A program made the position numbers and the translations under genes. Positions 8,541 to 16,928 of a stretch of 64,000 bases of DNA are shown piece after piece; the stretch's first letter is position 1, and each line of letters opens with the position of its first letter. The stretch is from NCBI GenBank assembly GCA_963770635.1, contig CAVYQI010000006.1, forward strand, positions 1 to 64,000, written 5' to 3'. Below the pieces are notes generated by a model. The model made no database searches. It was not told the origin of the DNA and saw only the letters and a list, made by a program, of their open reading frames with translations. This DNA comes from DASZIT01 sp963770635 (lineage in GTDB: Bacteria > Actinomycetota > Acidimicrobiia > Acidimicrobiales > RAAP-2).

Positions 8541-9572
8541 TCAGGGCCACCAACTTTCAATCGCGGCGTAGACCTCGATACGGTGGGCCAGGGCGATGTG
8601 GTTCATCTTCGGGAACAACCGCAACGTCGAACCGGGGAAGAGGACTTCGTCAGTTATCTCGCTGATGGCGCCCGACGCGCTCGATGGGGTGACGAACGCG
8701 TCTCCAAAGACTTGCGTCAAGGGATGATCGGGGTCGCCCCCAACCCCGCCGGCGATGATCAGATAGCCCGCCCGCCGAAGTACCTCCGCTTGATGAGGTA
8801 CAGGCCGGACGCGTGCGTCGGGGTCCTTTTCCCGCCAGTCCTCGTCGGTGATCGAACCGAACCGGAGGTCCCGTATCCCCGCGCTCCGCACGTCGAGGCC
8901 GAGGCCGAGCAACCTGGTCGCAGGGAACGGAAGGGACCAGAGCGCCGCACTCGTCCAATTGGCGAATACCTCCAGGGGTGCTCCGGTGTTCGGCACCCCG
9001 ATGAGCACCACCCGCCTGACCTTGGATGTCCATGATCGCCGGAGGTGGGTGTAGTCGCGCCACGGTCGCGTGGCCGAGGCGTAGTGACACGCCGACCTGA
9101 TCACCAGGCCGCCCATGCTGTGTCCGATGAGCGTGATGTCACGGACAGGTACGGGCCAGGCCGCCACCAGGTCATGGAGCATCCGAGCCAACTCCCGCCC
9201 ATTGGTCGAGATGTGCCGGCCAGAGTTGTAGCGCAACCAGATGGGCGTCACGCCGTGGTCGCGGGCGAGGAGGCTGCCGTAGGTAGTCTCGGGGTCCCCG
9301 GGAAAGCCCCAGACCGACTCCGTCGACATGAGACCGTGGACGAGCAGCACGATACGGTCGGTTGCACCGGGGAACGCCTGGCCGAGACTGACGCGATCGG
9401 CGAAAACCTCATCACCGGTAACTGAGCGCCAGGTCATCGGAAGGGCCAGGCTCGACCCCTGATCATCGAGCGCGTCGCCGAAGAACCCGTTGACCACCGC
9501 GAGCGCGTCGTTCCGCCGGCCGGGCACCGCCGCCAGGAGGCGGAAAAGTCGGACGGCGGCAGTCGGGATCAC
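8541..9572 (-). CDS. Lipase-like alpha/beta hydrolase
   Basis: 343 residues. The oxyanion-hole region is VLLVHGLMSTESVW, the nucleophile elbow is GHSMGG (Ser nucleophile), and a late MNHIALAH supplies the probable catalytic His. This matches the triacylglycerol lipase/PGAP1-like group. No signal peptide is apparent, so it probably acts in the cytoplasm. GTG 9572 is used; no strong ribosome site is visible and the N-terminus is uncertain. It sits on the same strand between the ferredoxin gene (138 bp upstream) and the collagen-like gene (93 bp downstream), with no clear functional link to either. Confidence 0.85.
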   Translation of the reverse strand: MIPTAAVRLFRLLAAVPGRRNDALAVVNGFFGDALDDQGSSLALPMTWRSVTGDEVFADRVSLGQAFPGATDRIVLLVHGLMSTESVWGFPGDPETTYGSLLARDHGVTPIWLRYNSGRHISTNGRELARMLHDLVAAWPVPVRDITLIGHSMGGLVIRSACHYASATRPWRDYTHLRRSWTSKVRRVVLIGVPNTGAPLEVFANWTSAALWSLPFPATRLLGLGLDVRSAGIRDLRFGSITDEDWREKDPDARVRPVPHQAEVLRRAGYLIIAGGVGGDPDHPLTQVFGDAFVTPSSASGAISEITDEVLFPGSTLRLFPKMNHIALAHRIEVYAAIESWWP

Positions 9573-9710
9573 GTTGCGCCCATGGTCGGCCTCATCCCGC
9601 TCTCTGCCGACCGACCACCACCGCGCCGAGCCTACGGGTCGATACGGGTCGACAGCGCCGCAGGGACGGCGTCGGACAGCCGGTCCATCTCCATCAGGAA
9701 TTGGGCGCGG

Positions 9711-9947
9711 CTAGCTCTGTCGGGACATCGCCACCCTTTCGAGTAGGACGGCTCGTCGGGGACATTCGGCGGCCGCCCGGGTGGCCAGTTCGGCCAGGTC
9801 CCCATCGACCGGAGTGCCGTCGACGATGGGGTAGCCCCACTCATCGAGTGTGAACCGTTCCGGAAGCAGCTCGGCACAGTACCCGTAGGCATCACATGCC
9901 ACCGGATCCACCCGGAGCCTGATGGCGGTTCGAGATGATGCGGTCAT
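9711..9947 (-). CDS. Single-cluster ferredoxin of the ApbE-linked redox module
   Basis: 78 residues with C-x5-C (CDAYGYC, then AELLPERF) and a distal CP (AECPRRAV), the [3Fe-4S] ferredoxin pattern. WGYPIVDG is shared with the ferredoxin at 163-420, so the two are paralogues. ATG 9947 overlaps the stop of the NuoF-like gene (ATGA), the same order and coupling as at the left edge of the window. It is the last gene of the operon that starts at 13288 and probably passes electrons between the NuoF-like protein and a partner. Confidence 0.88.
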   Translation of the reverse strand: MTASSRTAIRLRVDPVACDAYGYCAELLPERFTLDEWGYPIVDGTPVDGDLAELATRAAAECPRRAVLLERVAMSRQS

Positions 9948-11245
9948 GGCGCCCGCCGAGCCGGTGCCGGAGATGTGGGGAAGGTCAGCACCGTTGGGAG
10001 GTCGTGCCCGGGGCAGGGAAGACCCTGGGCGTGGGCCATGGCATCGGTGGCAAAGACGTCCAACGCGCTCCGGACCAGCCGGACGACGCCGTCGGGGTGG
10101 CGGCACCCCCCTCGTCCCTCGACGGTCGCCGACCGTGTTTCAATCCGGTCGAGCATCTCGGCATCTGCCCGCCCGGCCGAAAGCTGCTCGAGATCCCCGG
10201 CGATGGCCGGGAGCCCGAAGACACACGGGCCGCATTGACCCGCACTCTCCCCGGCCAGGTAACGGACCAGCCGGGCGGTCTCGGTGATGCCGCATGAGGT
10301 GGCCGGCAGGGCGATGACCACGCCGACCCCGTGGGTGGCGCCGGCGCCGGCCAACGGGCCCGGACCAAACGGAGTGGCGAGTCGGGAAGCATCCAGCCAG
10401 GCTCCTCCGTAGCCACCGAGCAGCACCGCCGAAAGCTCGGCGTCGATCCCGACTCGCCCGAGGATCTCGGCTACCGGGGTCCCGATCCCCACCTCGAGGA
10501 CGCCGGGGGACCGAACGGCACCGGTGACCGTGATCAGTGTGGAGCCCGGCGCCTCCGGCGTGCCCACTTGACGGAACCACTCGGGACCGTGCCGAGCGAT
10601 CAGCGCGATCTGGGCCAGCGTTTCGGCATTGTGGACCAGCGCCGGACGATGGGCAACGCTCAGGGGCACCGACTTGTCGATTCGCAGCCTCGGGAGAGCC
10701 GGGCGACGGTTCAGCCAGCTCACCAGAGCCGACTCTTCTCCAGTCACGTACCGGCCCGGTGGGCGCTCCACCGACTTCCGGCGAGCCTCCAATCCAGCCT
10801 GCCTCCGCTCCCCGATCGCGGCTTCCATGGATGAAGCCGCCGGTCGGTTGTCATCGGCGACACAAATGACGATCTCCGACGCGCCTATCACCGCGGCTGC
10901 CACCTCCGCACCGTCGAGGACCAGGTGCGGCGAATAGGTGAGGAGTACCCGGTCCTTGTCGCTGGCCGGCTCACCTTCCATGGCGTTGACCACCACCATC
11001 GCCCGCCGCGGGTCGAGACGGACGGCGTCCCACTTGGCCGCGGCGGGAAAGGTTGCGCCTCCGCGTCCGAGGAGCCCCGACTCCGCGACGGCCCGAAACA
11101 TCCCTGCCCTCCAGCTGGGATCGTCTCCGGCCGGGATAGCCAAAGGTCCGTGGTTGGCGATGTGCCCAGCCAGGTCGAGGGGCAAGACGGCCCCGCGATC
11201 GACGGACAGCAACCGCTCGGTGCTGGCAACGGTCATGACGCTCAT
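9944..11245 (-). CDS. NuoF/RnfC-like flavo-iron-sulfur protein
   Basis: 433 residues. The N-terminal half has the glycine-rich flavin/NADH region GLLGRGGATFPAAAKW and GEPASDKDR; the middle has an SLBB-like segment (TVTGAVRSPGVLEV); the C-terminal third has ESAGQCGPCVFG and GGCRHPDG. In NuoF the cluster motif is ESCGxCxPC plus a later Cys; here the first Cys is Ala, leaving three. The gene shares one base (TGATG) with the membrane gene upstream and ATGA with the ferredoxin downstream. It is likely a cytoplasmic electron-input subunit, but whether it uses NAD(H), NADP(H) or ferredoxin is open. Confidence 0.85.
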   Translation of the reverse strand: MSVMTVASTERLLSVDRGAVLPLDLAGHIANHGPLAIPAGDDPSWRAGMFRAVAESGLLGRGGATFPAAAKWDAVRLDPRRAMVVVNAMEGEPASDKDRVLLTYSPHLVLDGAEVAAAVIGASEIVICVADDNRPAASSMEAAIGERRQAGLEARRKSVERPPGRYVTGEESALVSWLNRRPALPRLRIDKSVPLSVAHRPALVHNAETLAQIALIARHGPEWFRQVGTPEAPGSTLITVTGAVRSPGVLEVGIGTPVAEILGRVGIDAELSAVLLGGYGGAWLDASRLATPFGPGPLAGAGATHGVGVVIALPATSCGITETARLVRYLAGESAGQCGPCVFGLPAIAGDLEQLSAGRADAEMLDRIETRSATVEGRGGCRHPDGVVRLVRSALDVFATDAMAHAQGLPCPGHDLPTVLTFPTSPAPARRAP

Positions 11246-11898
11246 CAACGGTGCCTTTCGAGAATTTGGGTGGTTGCGCCGGCCAGTCCTGTTCCGATCC
11301 GGTCCGACTCAAGGCGCACCGGCGCCCGGGTGACGGCGCCAACCGAAATGGCTCGGTCGCGGTTTTGCTTGTAGTCACCGATCCTCCAGGCCAGCGAGCC
11401 GATGACGACCAGCGAACACAGCACCGCAAGACCGTCCATCCACAATTTGGAGGCGTCGGTGCCCATGCCCAAGGAATGGGCCATGGCCACCGGCCAGCTT
11501 CCGTAGGCCAGCCAGTGAATGCCCCGCCAGGTCCGCGCGCGGATGCGCTGACGGAAAGCGCTAGAAATCGCCACCGCCAGGAGCAGATCCACTCCCACCG
11601 TGCCGAGTCCCGTCCACACCGGACGGTACGGGGAAGCGAACGGCACGACGATGGCGGCCCATCCCACGTGCACGTAGGTGTCGAGCACGGAGGTCAGCAT
11701 GTGAAAGGCCAAGAAGACCATGGCCAGCAGCGAGACCCGTTTGTGCAGGTCCGCCTGGGCAAACGCCGGCCATGAGCGGGTGCGCACCCTTCCGGCGGTG
11801 AGGATCCCGAGCACCAGTGTCCCGGTCAGCAGCACCAGCGCGACGATCCCGGTGGCCCGGGTGGTGTACCACAGTGCGGTAGAAGAGGTCGCGATCAT
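11245..11898 (-). CDS. Ferric-reductase-like (YedZ/MsrQ-type) membrane protein
   Basis: 217 residues with about six hydrophobic helices. Histidines in DLHKRVS, LAFHMLTS, YVHVGW, GIHWLAYG and MAHSLG are spaced as in haem-b-binding ferric-reductase-type domains. ATG 11898 overlaps the ApbE stop (ATGA). It is the probable transmembrane electron conduit of the module: NuoF-like and ferredoxin on the inside, a flavinylated acceptor on the outside. There is no FAD/NAD reductase domain on the same chain, consistent with the separate NuoF-like subunit. Confidence 0.85.
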   Translation of the reverse strand: MIATSSTALWYTTRATGIVALVLLTGTLVLGILTAGRVRTRSWPAFAQADLHKRVSLLAMVFLAFHMLTSVLDTYVHVGWAAIVVPFASPYRPVWTGLGTVGVDLLLAVAISSAFRQRIRARTWRGIHWLAYGSWPVAMAHSLGMGTDASKLWMDGLAVLCSLVVIGSLAWRIGDYKQNRDRAISVGAVTRAPVRLESDRIGTGLAGATTQILERHR

Positions 11899-12932
11899 GA
11901 GCGCACCGATCCGGATAGCCAGGAGTTGTTTCGCAGGTGGTCGCCGATGAGTTCGACGTGGCCAGCGGAATCGACCGGCCAGTCGGCCACCTGGACGATC
12001 CCGCCCCGGGCATTGACGAGGCGGGCCGGCACGCCGAGGCCAGACAGGTTCCCGACGGCATCGCGGCCCCAGACAAGGGCCGCAGTGCTCCAGGCATTGG
12101 CCTCTACGCAAGTCGGTGCCGCCGTCGACACCAGTGACCACACCGCTGGCGGCGGCTCTCCGGTCCACGGGTCGATGATGTGGTGAACGATACGACCGTT
12201 TCGGATCCAGGAACGGGCGGTGGTGCCCGAGGTGGCCAGACCTCCGGCGAAGATCGTCACCACTTGATCAACCGCGTCGGCAGGCGCGGCGCGGTCGGCG
12301 GCGATGCCGATCGCCCACCCTCCCTTGGGACACCGGCCGGCCACCGCGACATCGCCACCCAGATTCACCAGGACCCCGCCACCCAGCGCGGAGGCAATTC
12401 GTCGTGCGGACCGGTCGGCGACCAGTGCCTTGGCGGTTGCCCCCAGATCGATATGGACCCCAGTTGGGACGGCTACCGTCCGAGCCCCGGGGTCGACAGT
12501 GATTCGCCACCAGCCCGGAGCCGGAAGAGCCCGATAGTCAAGGGGATGCTCGCCGGTGGTGATCGCGTCGAAGTCGCGGTCGTAGCCGAGCTCGATGAGG
12601 GCCGACCCGATGGTCGGATCGACGATGCCGGCAGTCTTGACCGCGACCTCGCATGCCACTTCGAGGGCGTCGAACAGCAGTGGGCTGACGGGGACAGGCC
12701 TACCCAGGCTGCGCTGCTCCAGTTGTCGGAGCTCGGAGTCGGTGCGGAATCGGCTGCAAGCCTCGTCGATGGCCCGGAGGTCGTCGGCCAGAAGGGCCAA
12801 GGCGTCGTCGGCCCGATCGGCGTCGGTCACTGCAATCATGGCGGTGGTGCCAATCGCCGGCATCGAGCGAATGCCAACCGGAGCATCCGAGGTCTCGGCA
12901 CCGAGCACGGAGTCCACGAAGGTACTGCTCAT
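11895..12932 (-). CDS. apbE: FAD:protein FMN transferase (ApbE)
   Basis: 345 residues. Family motifs in order: DLGATAKALVAD, VNLGGDVAV, GLATSGTTARSW, HHIIDPWTGEPP and the C-terminal EANAWSTAALVWG. ApbE attaches FMN to a Thr/Ser of exported redox proteins. The first of these motifs usually ends in K-G; here it is AKALVAD, a small divergence. There is no obvious lipoprotein signal, so the enzyme may work in the cytoplasm or be anchored otherwise. The ATG overlaps the stop of the Ser/Thr-rich gene. No FMN-binding-domain substrate (S/T-G-A-T motif) is visible in the operon. Confidence 0.92.
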   Translation of the reverse strand: MSSTFVDSVLGAETSDAPVGIRSMPAIGTTAMIAVTDADRADDALALLADDLRAIDEACSRFRTDSELRQLEQRSLGRPVPVSPLLFDALEVACEVAVKTAGIVDPTIGSALIELGYDRDFDAITTGEHPLDYRALPAPGWWRITVDPGARTVAVPTGVHIDLGATAKALVADRSARRIASALGGGVLVNLGGDVAVAGRCPKGGWAIGIAADRAAPADAVDQVVTIFAGGLATSGTTARSWIRNGRIVHHIIDPWTGEPPPAVWSLVSTAAPTCVEANAWSTAALVWGRDAVGNLSGLGVPARLVNARGGIVQVADWPVDSAGHVELIGDHLRNNSWLSGSVRS

Positions 12933-13288
12933 GACTGCCTCGAAACGGTCACCGGCTTGGTGGTCGTCGTCGCCTTGGGGGCAGTGGTGGTCGTGGTGGT
13001 CGGGTCGGCGGCCGATGAAGAATTGGACGACGACCCTGAGGTGGAGGACGTAGCCGGGAGCGAAGTGGTGGCGGAGCCCCTCGACGTCGAGGTGCCGGTG
13101 GGCTGTTTCGTGGCCGACGATGACTGGGCCGTGGTCTCACTCGCCACCAGCAGTCCAAGCCCGATGGCACTGGCAATGGCGGCGACACCAATTGCCGCCG
13201 TCGTCCGCCGAACCCGGGACATCGCTCGATCCCGCGCCCGCGCCGCGGATTGGCTGGTCGGATGGTTCCGGCGGGGCAGCTCTGCCAT
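12929..13288 (-). CDS. Membrane-anchored Ser/Thr-rich small protein
   Basis: 119 residues: basic N-terminus with three Arg-rich patches, one membrane segment about 30-50 (IGVAAIASAIGLGLLVAS), then a low-complexity Ser/Thr/Pro tail. No folded domain is visible. It heads the apbE operon, overlaps the apbE start by ATGA, and has GAAAGG before ATG 13288. It resembles the anchor-plus-linker half of the DUF5666-like protein at 3307-3804. It could be an envelope tether or a truncated form of an FMN-binding acceptor that lost its domain; both ideas are inference. Confidence 0.65.
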   Translation of the reverse strand: MAELPRRNHPTSQSAARARDRAMSRVRRTTAAIGVAAIASAIGLGLLVASETTAQSSSATKQPTGTSTSRGSATTSLPATSSTSGSSSNSSSAADPTTTTTTAPKATTTTKPVTVSRQS

Positions 13289-13496
13289 GTCGTGACCTTT
13301 CGGTAGGAAGCCGGTCGGGACAGATGCGACGAGGTCATCTCCCGACCTCTGTGCTCTGTGACTTCATTCAACCTTCAGGCCTGCAGAGTCAGCTCTATTT
13401 CAGCTGTGGGTCTCCTGTGAATCCGGAATTCGCGTGACTCAGCGCCGTTCAGGTCCGATCGGATTCCCTGGGAAATTCTCCCAGCCGACCTGCCGG
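13289..13496. other. Upstream region of the apbE redox operon
   Basis: Intergenic stretch that must hold the promoter for the minus-strand operon starting at 13288. I see an 11-bp direct repeat, TCAGCTCTATT then TCAGCTGTGGG (13389-13410), with the spacing used by OmpR-family regulators. No convincing -10/-35 pair was found. Confidence 0.3.
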
Positions 13497-13775
13497 TCAG
13501 TCTTCGGCGGGCGGACAGGCCACACCCGCCATCGCCATGAGCTCGCAAAAGGTGGAACGGGTGATTTTCAACGCGCCGCCGACCAGGACGGCGTCGCCAC
13601 GGCGACCCGCCGGCATCGGTGTGCCGTCCATCGAAATGGTGAACCACACCGCACCATGGGTGGAATCGACGAAGGTGCCTCGTCGACGGAGGTAGTAGGT
13701 CTGCCGTTCAGCCGGTTTGTGGATGGGTTGGGGTGGTCCCGTTCGGAAGGAGCAGGTCGAATCCGTCGGGGATGC
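13497..13775 (-). pseudogene. Start-less open frame, possible remnant (Mtb12-antigen-like C-terminus)
   Basis: An open frame of 92 codons reads like real protein: RQTYYLRRRGTFVDSTHGAV, then FTISMDGTPMPAGRRGDAV, and KITRSTFCELMAMAGVACPP before the TGA at 13497-13499. The ending resembles the KVSRxTFCxLxxxxGxxCP tail of actinomycete low-molecular-weight antigen Mtb12-like secreted proteins. No ATG, GTG or TTG exists in the 5' half, and it overlaps the last 68 bp of the Kelch gene in another frame. It may be a truncated gene whose N-terminal part was lost or replaced. Confidence 0.35.
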
Positions 13776-15834
13776 TCAACAGCCCGACCGCGGTCCCGGC
13801 CGTGTCCGTCAAGCCGTACTGCCACACGATGGCGTTGTACTTCGGATCGATGACGACCACCCGGTTTCGATAGTCATCGTTGGCCATGACCAATCCGTTC
13901 GGCAGCTGTTCGGCCAGGGAAGGCTTCTTGAGCGCTCCGTCGCCGGCGGTCACATCGTAGGTCCAGGTGATCTGTCCCTCCCGAGTGAAGGTGAGAATGC
14001 GTCCCTCCGCCGGTGGATCGTAATCGCACATCAAGTAGAGGTCGGCCCCGAGTTGCTGAGGGTCGGACGGGTAGTTGACGCTGGGGAACTGCTTGGTCCA
14101 GACCAATTGCCCCGATGGCGTGTACTCGGTCACCCACGACCCATTGATCTCCGACACCAACACGTTGCCGTTGGAGAGCGGCGTGTCGCCGTTCGGGTAG
14201 CCGATGCCGGTGGGCGGATTGTGCACCGCCACGCCATTGGTTCCGATCTGGCTGATGACCGTGCCGCTCGGGGAGATGAACAGGATCCGGTCGTTCAAGG
14301 CATCGGCCACCGTGACTGTCCCGTTCTTCAAGAGGTAGGCATCGTCGGGCTGATCCAGATACCCGGCCGAACTCCCGGGAATTCCGGGGTGGCCGTACTG
14401 GAACAGGAGCTTCCCGGAGGGGTAGCCGATCTCCACGATCGTATGGTTGTCCTCCTGGTTCGAGATGATCCCCGTGCCGTCGTGGAAGAAGAAGGCGTCG
14501 TCAGGGAAATAGAAACCCCCCGGTGGTGGAGGCGCAATGGCCGAGGGGTATTCCCACAGAAGATTTCGGGCCGTGTCCATGACCAAGAGCCGGTCGTTGC
14601 CCCGATCGGCGACGAGCAGACTCCCGGAATAGGGGGCCCCGGCCGAGGGTCCGCCCACCGGACCCCCGTAGCGACTCGGACGGAGGAAGATGACCGTCTG
14701 GAGGGACCCCGATGGAATGCCCGCTTGATCGGGCCCCGACTGGCTGGCGACCTCACCGCCCACCAGGTAACCCACCGCCGACGCCCCGGTCCCGATGGTG
14801 GCAAACCCGGCGAAGGCCACCGCTTGGGGAAGCAGCCCGGCGTCGCTCACCTTGCCGGTGGCGTTGTCGAACTCGTACAACTGGGTCAGTGTCTGGCCGG
14901 CGCCGGTCTGGCCCCCGGCCACATAGAGATGGTTGTCGATGACGAACGCCGAGGCGCCGTACAACGGCTGGGGAAGCTTTCCCACCACCTTGGCCGAATG
15001 GGTTGACGGGTCGATCTCTTGGATGGCATCTGTCGCGGTGACCGCTGAGCCGGTTCCCCCGCTTTGACCGCCGAATGTGTAGACCTTGCCGTCGAAGGAT
15101 GTGGTCGCCGCGTACCGGACCGGTACCGGAAGCTTGGCCACATCGGTGAAATGGATTCCATCGCTGGTCGCCAGGACCTCGGGCAGGTAGTTGGTGCCGT
15201 CGTAGCCGCCGACGATGTACAGGGTGGTGGCCGGGGACCCGCTCGAGGTGATCGAGGCCACCGCGAGGTCGGACCGGGGTTGAGGGAGCTGGCTGACTAC
15301 CTGGCCAGCTGCGGTGGTGGATGGCGACGTGGCGGACAGACTGATCGACTGCACCGTAGCGAAGGTATTGGGCGATCCGCCCCCGAACACAAAGGACGAG
15401 GGCCCGAGAGTGGCCCCGCCTCCGTCATGAACCACCGCGGGGAGGGAACCCGAAGCCGTAAAGGCTCCGGTCGATGGGTCGAGTGACGTCACATTACCGA
15501 TCGAACTTCCAGATGGGGTCAGTCCCCCAAGAATCCGAAGTTGGCCGTGGTCGGTCGTAACGGTTTCCCTCGAGAGAGGTGCCGCAAGCTGCCAGGGTTC
15601 GATGCCGGCCTCCAACGAAGGCGCGATCTTGGACGACTTCGTCGGCCCGCCAGTTGCCGGGCCGGACGTTGCCGTCGAAGATCGAGAGGACGTGGGGGTA
15701 CCGCCGCTTGACAGCGTGAGGAAAAGCACACCCCCTACGAGGAGCAACGCCACCAGGGCCACCACCGAGCGGCGCCTCCGAATTTGGGCACGGCGCTGCA
15801 TTCGGGTCCGGGGCTGCATCCCCCTTTTGTACAT
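13708..15834 (-). CDS. Secreted Kelch plus NHL/PQQ-like beta-propeller protein
   Basis: About 708 residues. Arg-rich N-terminus and one membrane segment (RSVVALVALLLVGGVLFLTL), then a Ser/Thr linker. Kelch-type blades (LRILGGLTPSGS, FVFGGGSPN, LYIVGGYDGTNYLPEV, KVYTFGGQSGG, LYVAGGQTGAG, GYLVGGEV) fill the first half. The second half has NHL/PQQ-like blades (LLVADRGNDRLLVMD, ILFISPSGTVISQIG, RVVVIDPKYNAIVWQYG). It is a two-propeller protein held outside the membrane. Start choice is uncertain: ATG at 15834, 15819 and 15801 are all in frame. Confidence 0.8.
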   Translation of the reverse strand: MYKRGMQPRTRMQRRAQIRRRRSVVALVALLLVGGVLFLTLSSGGTPTSSRSSTATSGPATGGPTKSSKIAPSLEAGIEPWQLAAPLSRETVTTDHGQLRILGGLTPSGSSIGNVTSLDPSTGAFTASGSLPAVVHDGGGATLGPSSFVFGGGSPNTFATVQSISLSATSPSTTAAGQVVSQLPQPRSDLAVASITSSGSPATTLYIVGGYDGTNYLPEVLATSDGIHFTDVAKLPVPVRYAATTSFDGKVYTFGGQSGGTGSAVTATDAIQEIDPSTHSAKVVGKLPQPLYGASAFVIDNHLYVAGGQTGAGQTLTQLYEFDNATGKVSDAGLLPQAVAFAGFATIGTGASAVGYLVGGEVASQSGPDQAGIPSGSLQTVIFLRPSRYGGPVGGPSAGAPYSGSLLVADRGNDRLLVMDTARNLLWEYPSAIAPPPPGGFYFPDDAFFFHDGTGIISNQEDNHTIVEIGYPSGKLLFQYGHPGIPGSSAGYLDQPDDAYLLKNGTVTVADALNDRILFISPSGTVISQIGTNGVAVHNPPTGIGYPNGDTPLSNGNVLVSEINGSWVTEYTPSGQLVWTKQFPSVNYPSDPQQLGADLYLMCDYDPPAEGRILTFTREGQITWTYDVTAGDGALKKPSLAEQLPNGLVMANDDYRNRVVVIDPKYNAIVWQYGLTDTAGTAVGLLSIPDGFDLLLPNGTTPTHPQTG

Positions 15835-16256
15835 GATCCAATGGCCCACCGTGACCGGTGACCGTCCGTATCCGGTATGACCCGGCCGTAATTCTCGGTG
15901 ACAGAGCGCCACGCCGAAATCGGTTGGCGCGGGAAGCCAGTGAGTGGTCGCCGCAGCCAAGAGTCTTACTGAGGACATTTGTCCCGGCTCCCGGTGAAAC
16001 ACCTACTGGGTTCCTTAACCCCAGGTCGGGCGCGTAAATCATCCTTGAGGCGGATGCCTCCCGACTCAGGATTGCCTACGCTGTGGCTCAATGCGGAAAC
16101 TCGAGACGGCTTGCTCGCGGTCTGACTCAATGACTCGAGAGCGTGACCGGTGAAGGGCTCATTGAGGCAATACGGAACGAGAAGAGGCGAGACCACCGCT
16201 TCCGACGTTCCAAATGCAACAATCTGTCAACTTTCGGATCGCTAGGAGTACACACC
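15835..16256. other. Intergenic region upstream of the Kelch and DedA genes
   Basis: About 420 bp between divergent genes. I looked for a riboswitch, tRNA or small-RNA fold and recognised none. A ribosome-binding site (TAGGAG, 16243-16248) for the DedA gene is the only element I can support. Confidence 0.4.
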
Positions 16257-16877
16257 GTGGAGCATTTCCTGGAAACGTGGGGGTATCTTGCCGTCTTCAC
16301 CCTGAGTTTCATCTCGTCCATGGGGCTTCCGGTGGGGGCCGAAGTGGCGATCATCTTCGGGGGGGTCCTCGCCAGCGGCCAAATTGCCAACGAGCCCCAT
16401 CATCTGAACTTGATTCTGGTTATCGTGCTGGCGACGCTGGCCGAGGTTCTCGGATCCTTGGCCGGATACCTGATCGGGTACTACGGGGGCCGACCTCTCG
16501 TCAACAAGCTCGGGAAGTACGTCCTTCTCACTCATAGAGATCTCGACAGGGCCGAAGCCTGGTTCGTTCGCCGAGGTGAGCCAGTTGTCCTCTTCGGGCG
16601 ATTCATCCCCCTCCTCCGCTCGTTCGTCTCCTTCGCTGCGGGACTCGGCGAGATGGCCATGGTGAAGTTTGTGACCTTCACCGTCATCGGCTGCGCCGTG
16701 TGGTGCACGGTCCTCACCAGCGTGGGGTACGGGCTCGGCAGCAGTTATCAACGCGTGCTGAAGGACTTCAGCTACGCCGGCTACGTGGCCGCGGGGCTCT
16801 TGGTAGTCGCGGTGGCGGTTCTCTTCGTTCATCGATTCCGAGTGGTGCGCCTCGAGCGTGCCGAACAGATCGGGTAG
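16257..16877 (+). CDS. DedA-family (VTT/SNARE-associated) membrane protein
   Basis: 206 residues. Signature elements are GLPVGAEVAIIFGG with the membrane-embedded Glu and VVLFGRFIPLLRSFVSFAAG, matching the conserved F-x-GRF-x-P-x2-R-x3 motif. About five hydrophobic segments. GTG 16257 is chosen for TAGGAG upstream; an in-frame ATG at 16143 would add a non-conserved hydrophilic extension. DedA proteins are linked to lipid flipping and proton-dependent envelope functions. The next gene is convergent clpP, so this is monocistronic. Confidence 0.93.
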   Translation: MEHFLETWGYLAVFTLSFISSMGLPVGAEVAIIFGGVLASGQIANEPHHLNLILVIVLATLAEVLGSLAGYLIGYYGGRPLVNKLGKYVLLTHRDLDRAEAWFVRRGEPVVLFGRFIPLLRSFVSFAAGLGEMAMVKFVTFTVIGCAVWCTVLTSVGYGLGSSYQRVLKDFSYAGYVAAGLLVVAVAVLFVHRFRVVRLERAEQIG

Positions 16878-16928
16878 TCGACCACGACGGATGGCCGGCG
16901 GGCGGAACGGCTGGCCGCAATCCCGATG

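Noticed and set aside
12929..13288. Ser/Thr-rich protein as the FMN-bearing substrate of ApbE
   Set aside because: No S/T-G-A-T flavinylation motif or folded domain is present.
13434..13853. Plus-strand open frame in the apbE upstream region
   Set aside because: Its translation has no protein-like character; the minus frame at 13497-13775 does.
15835..16256. Possible riboswitch upstream of the DedA gene
   Set aside because: No consensus core of a known riboswitch class could be identified by eye.
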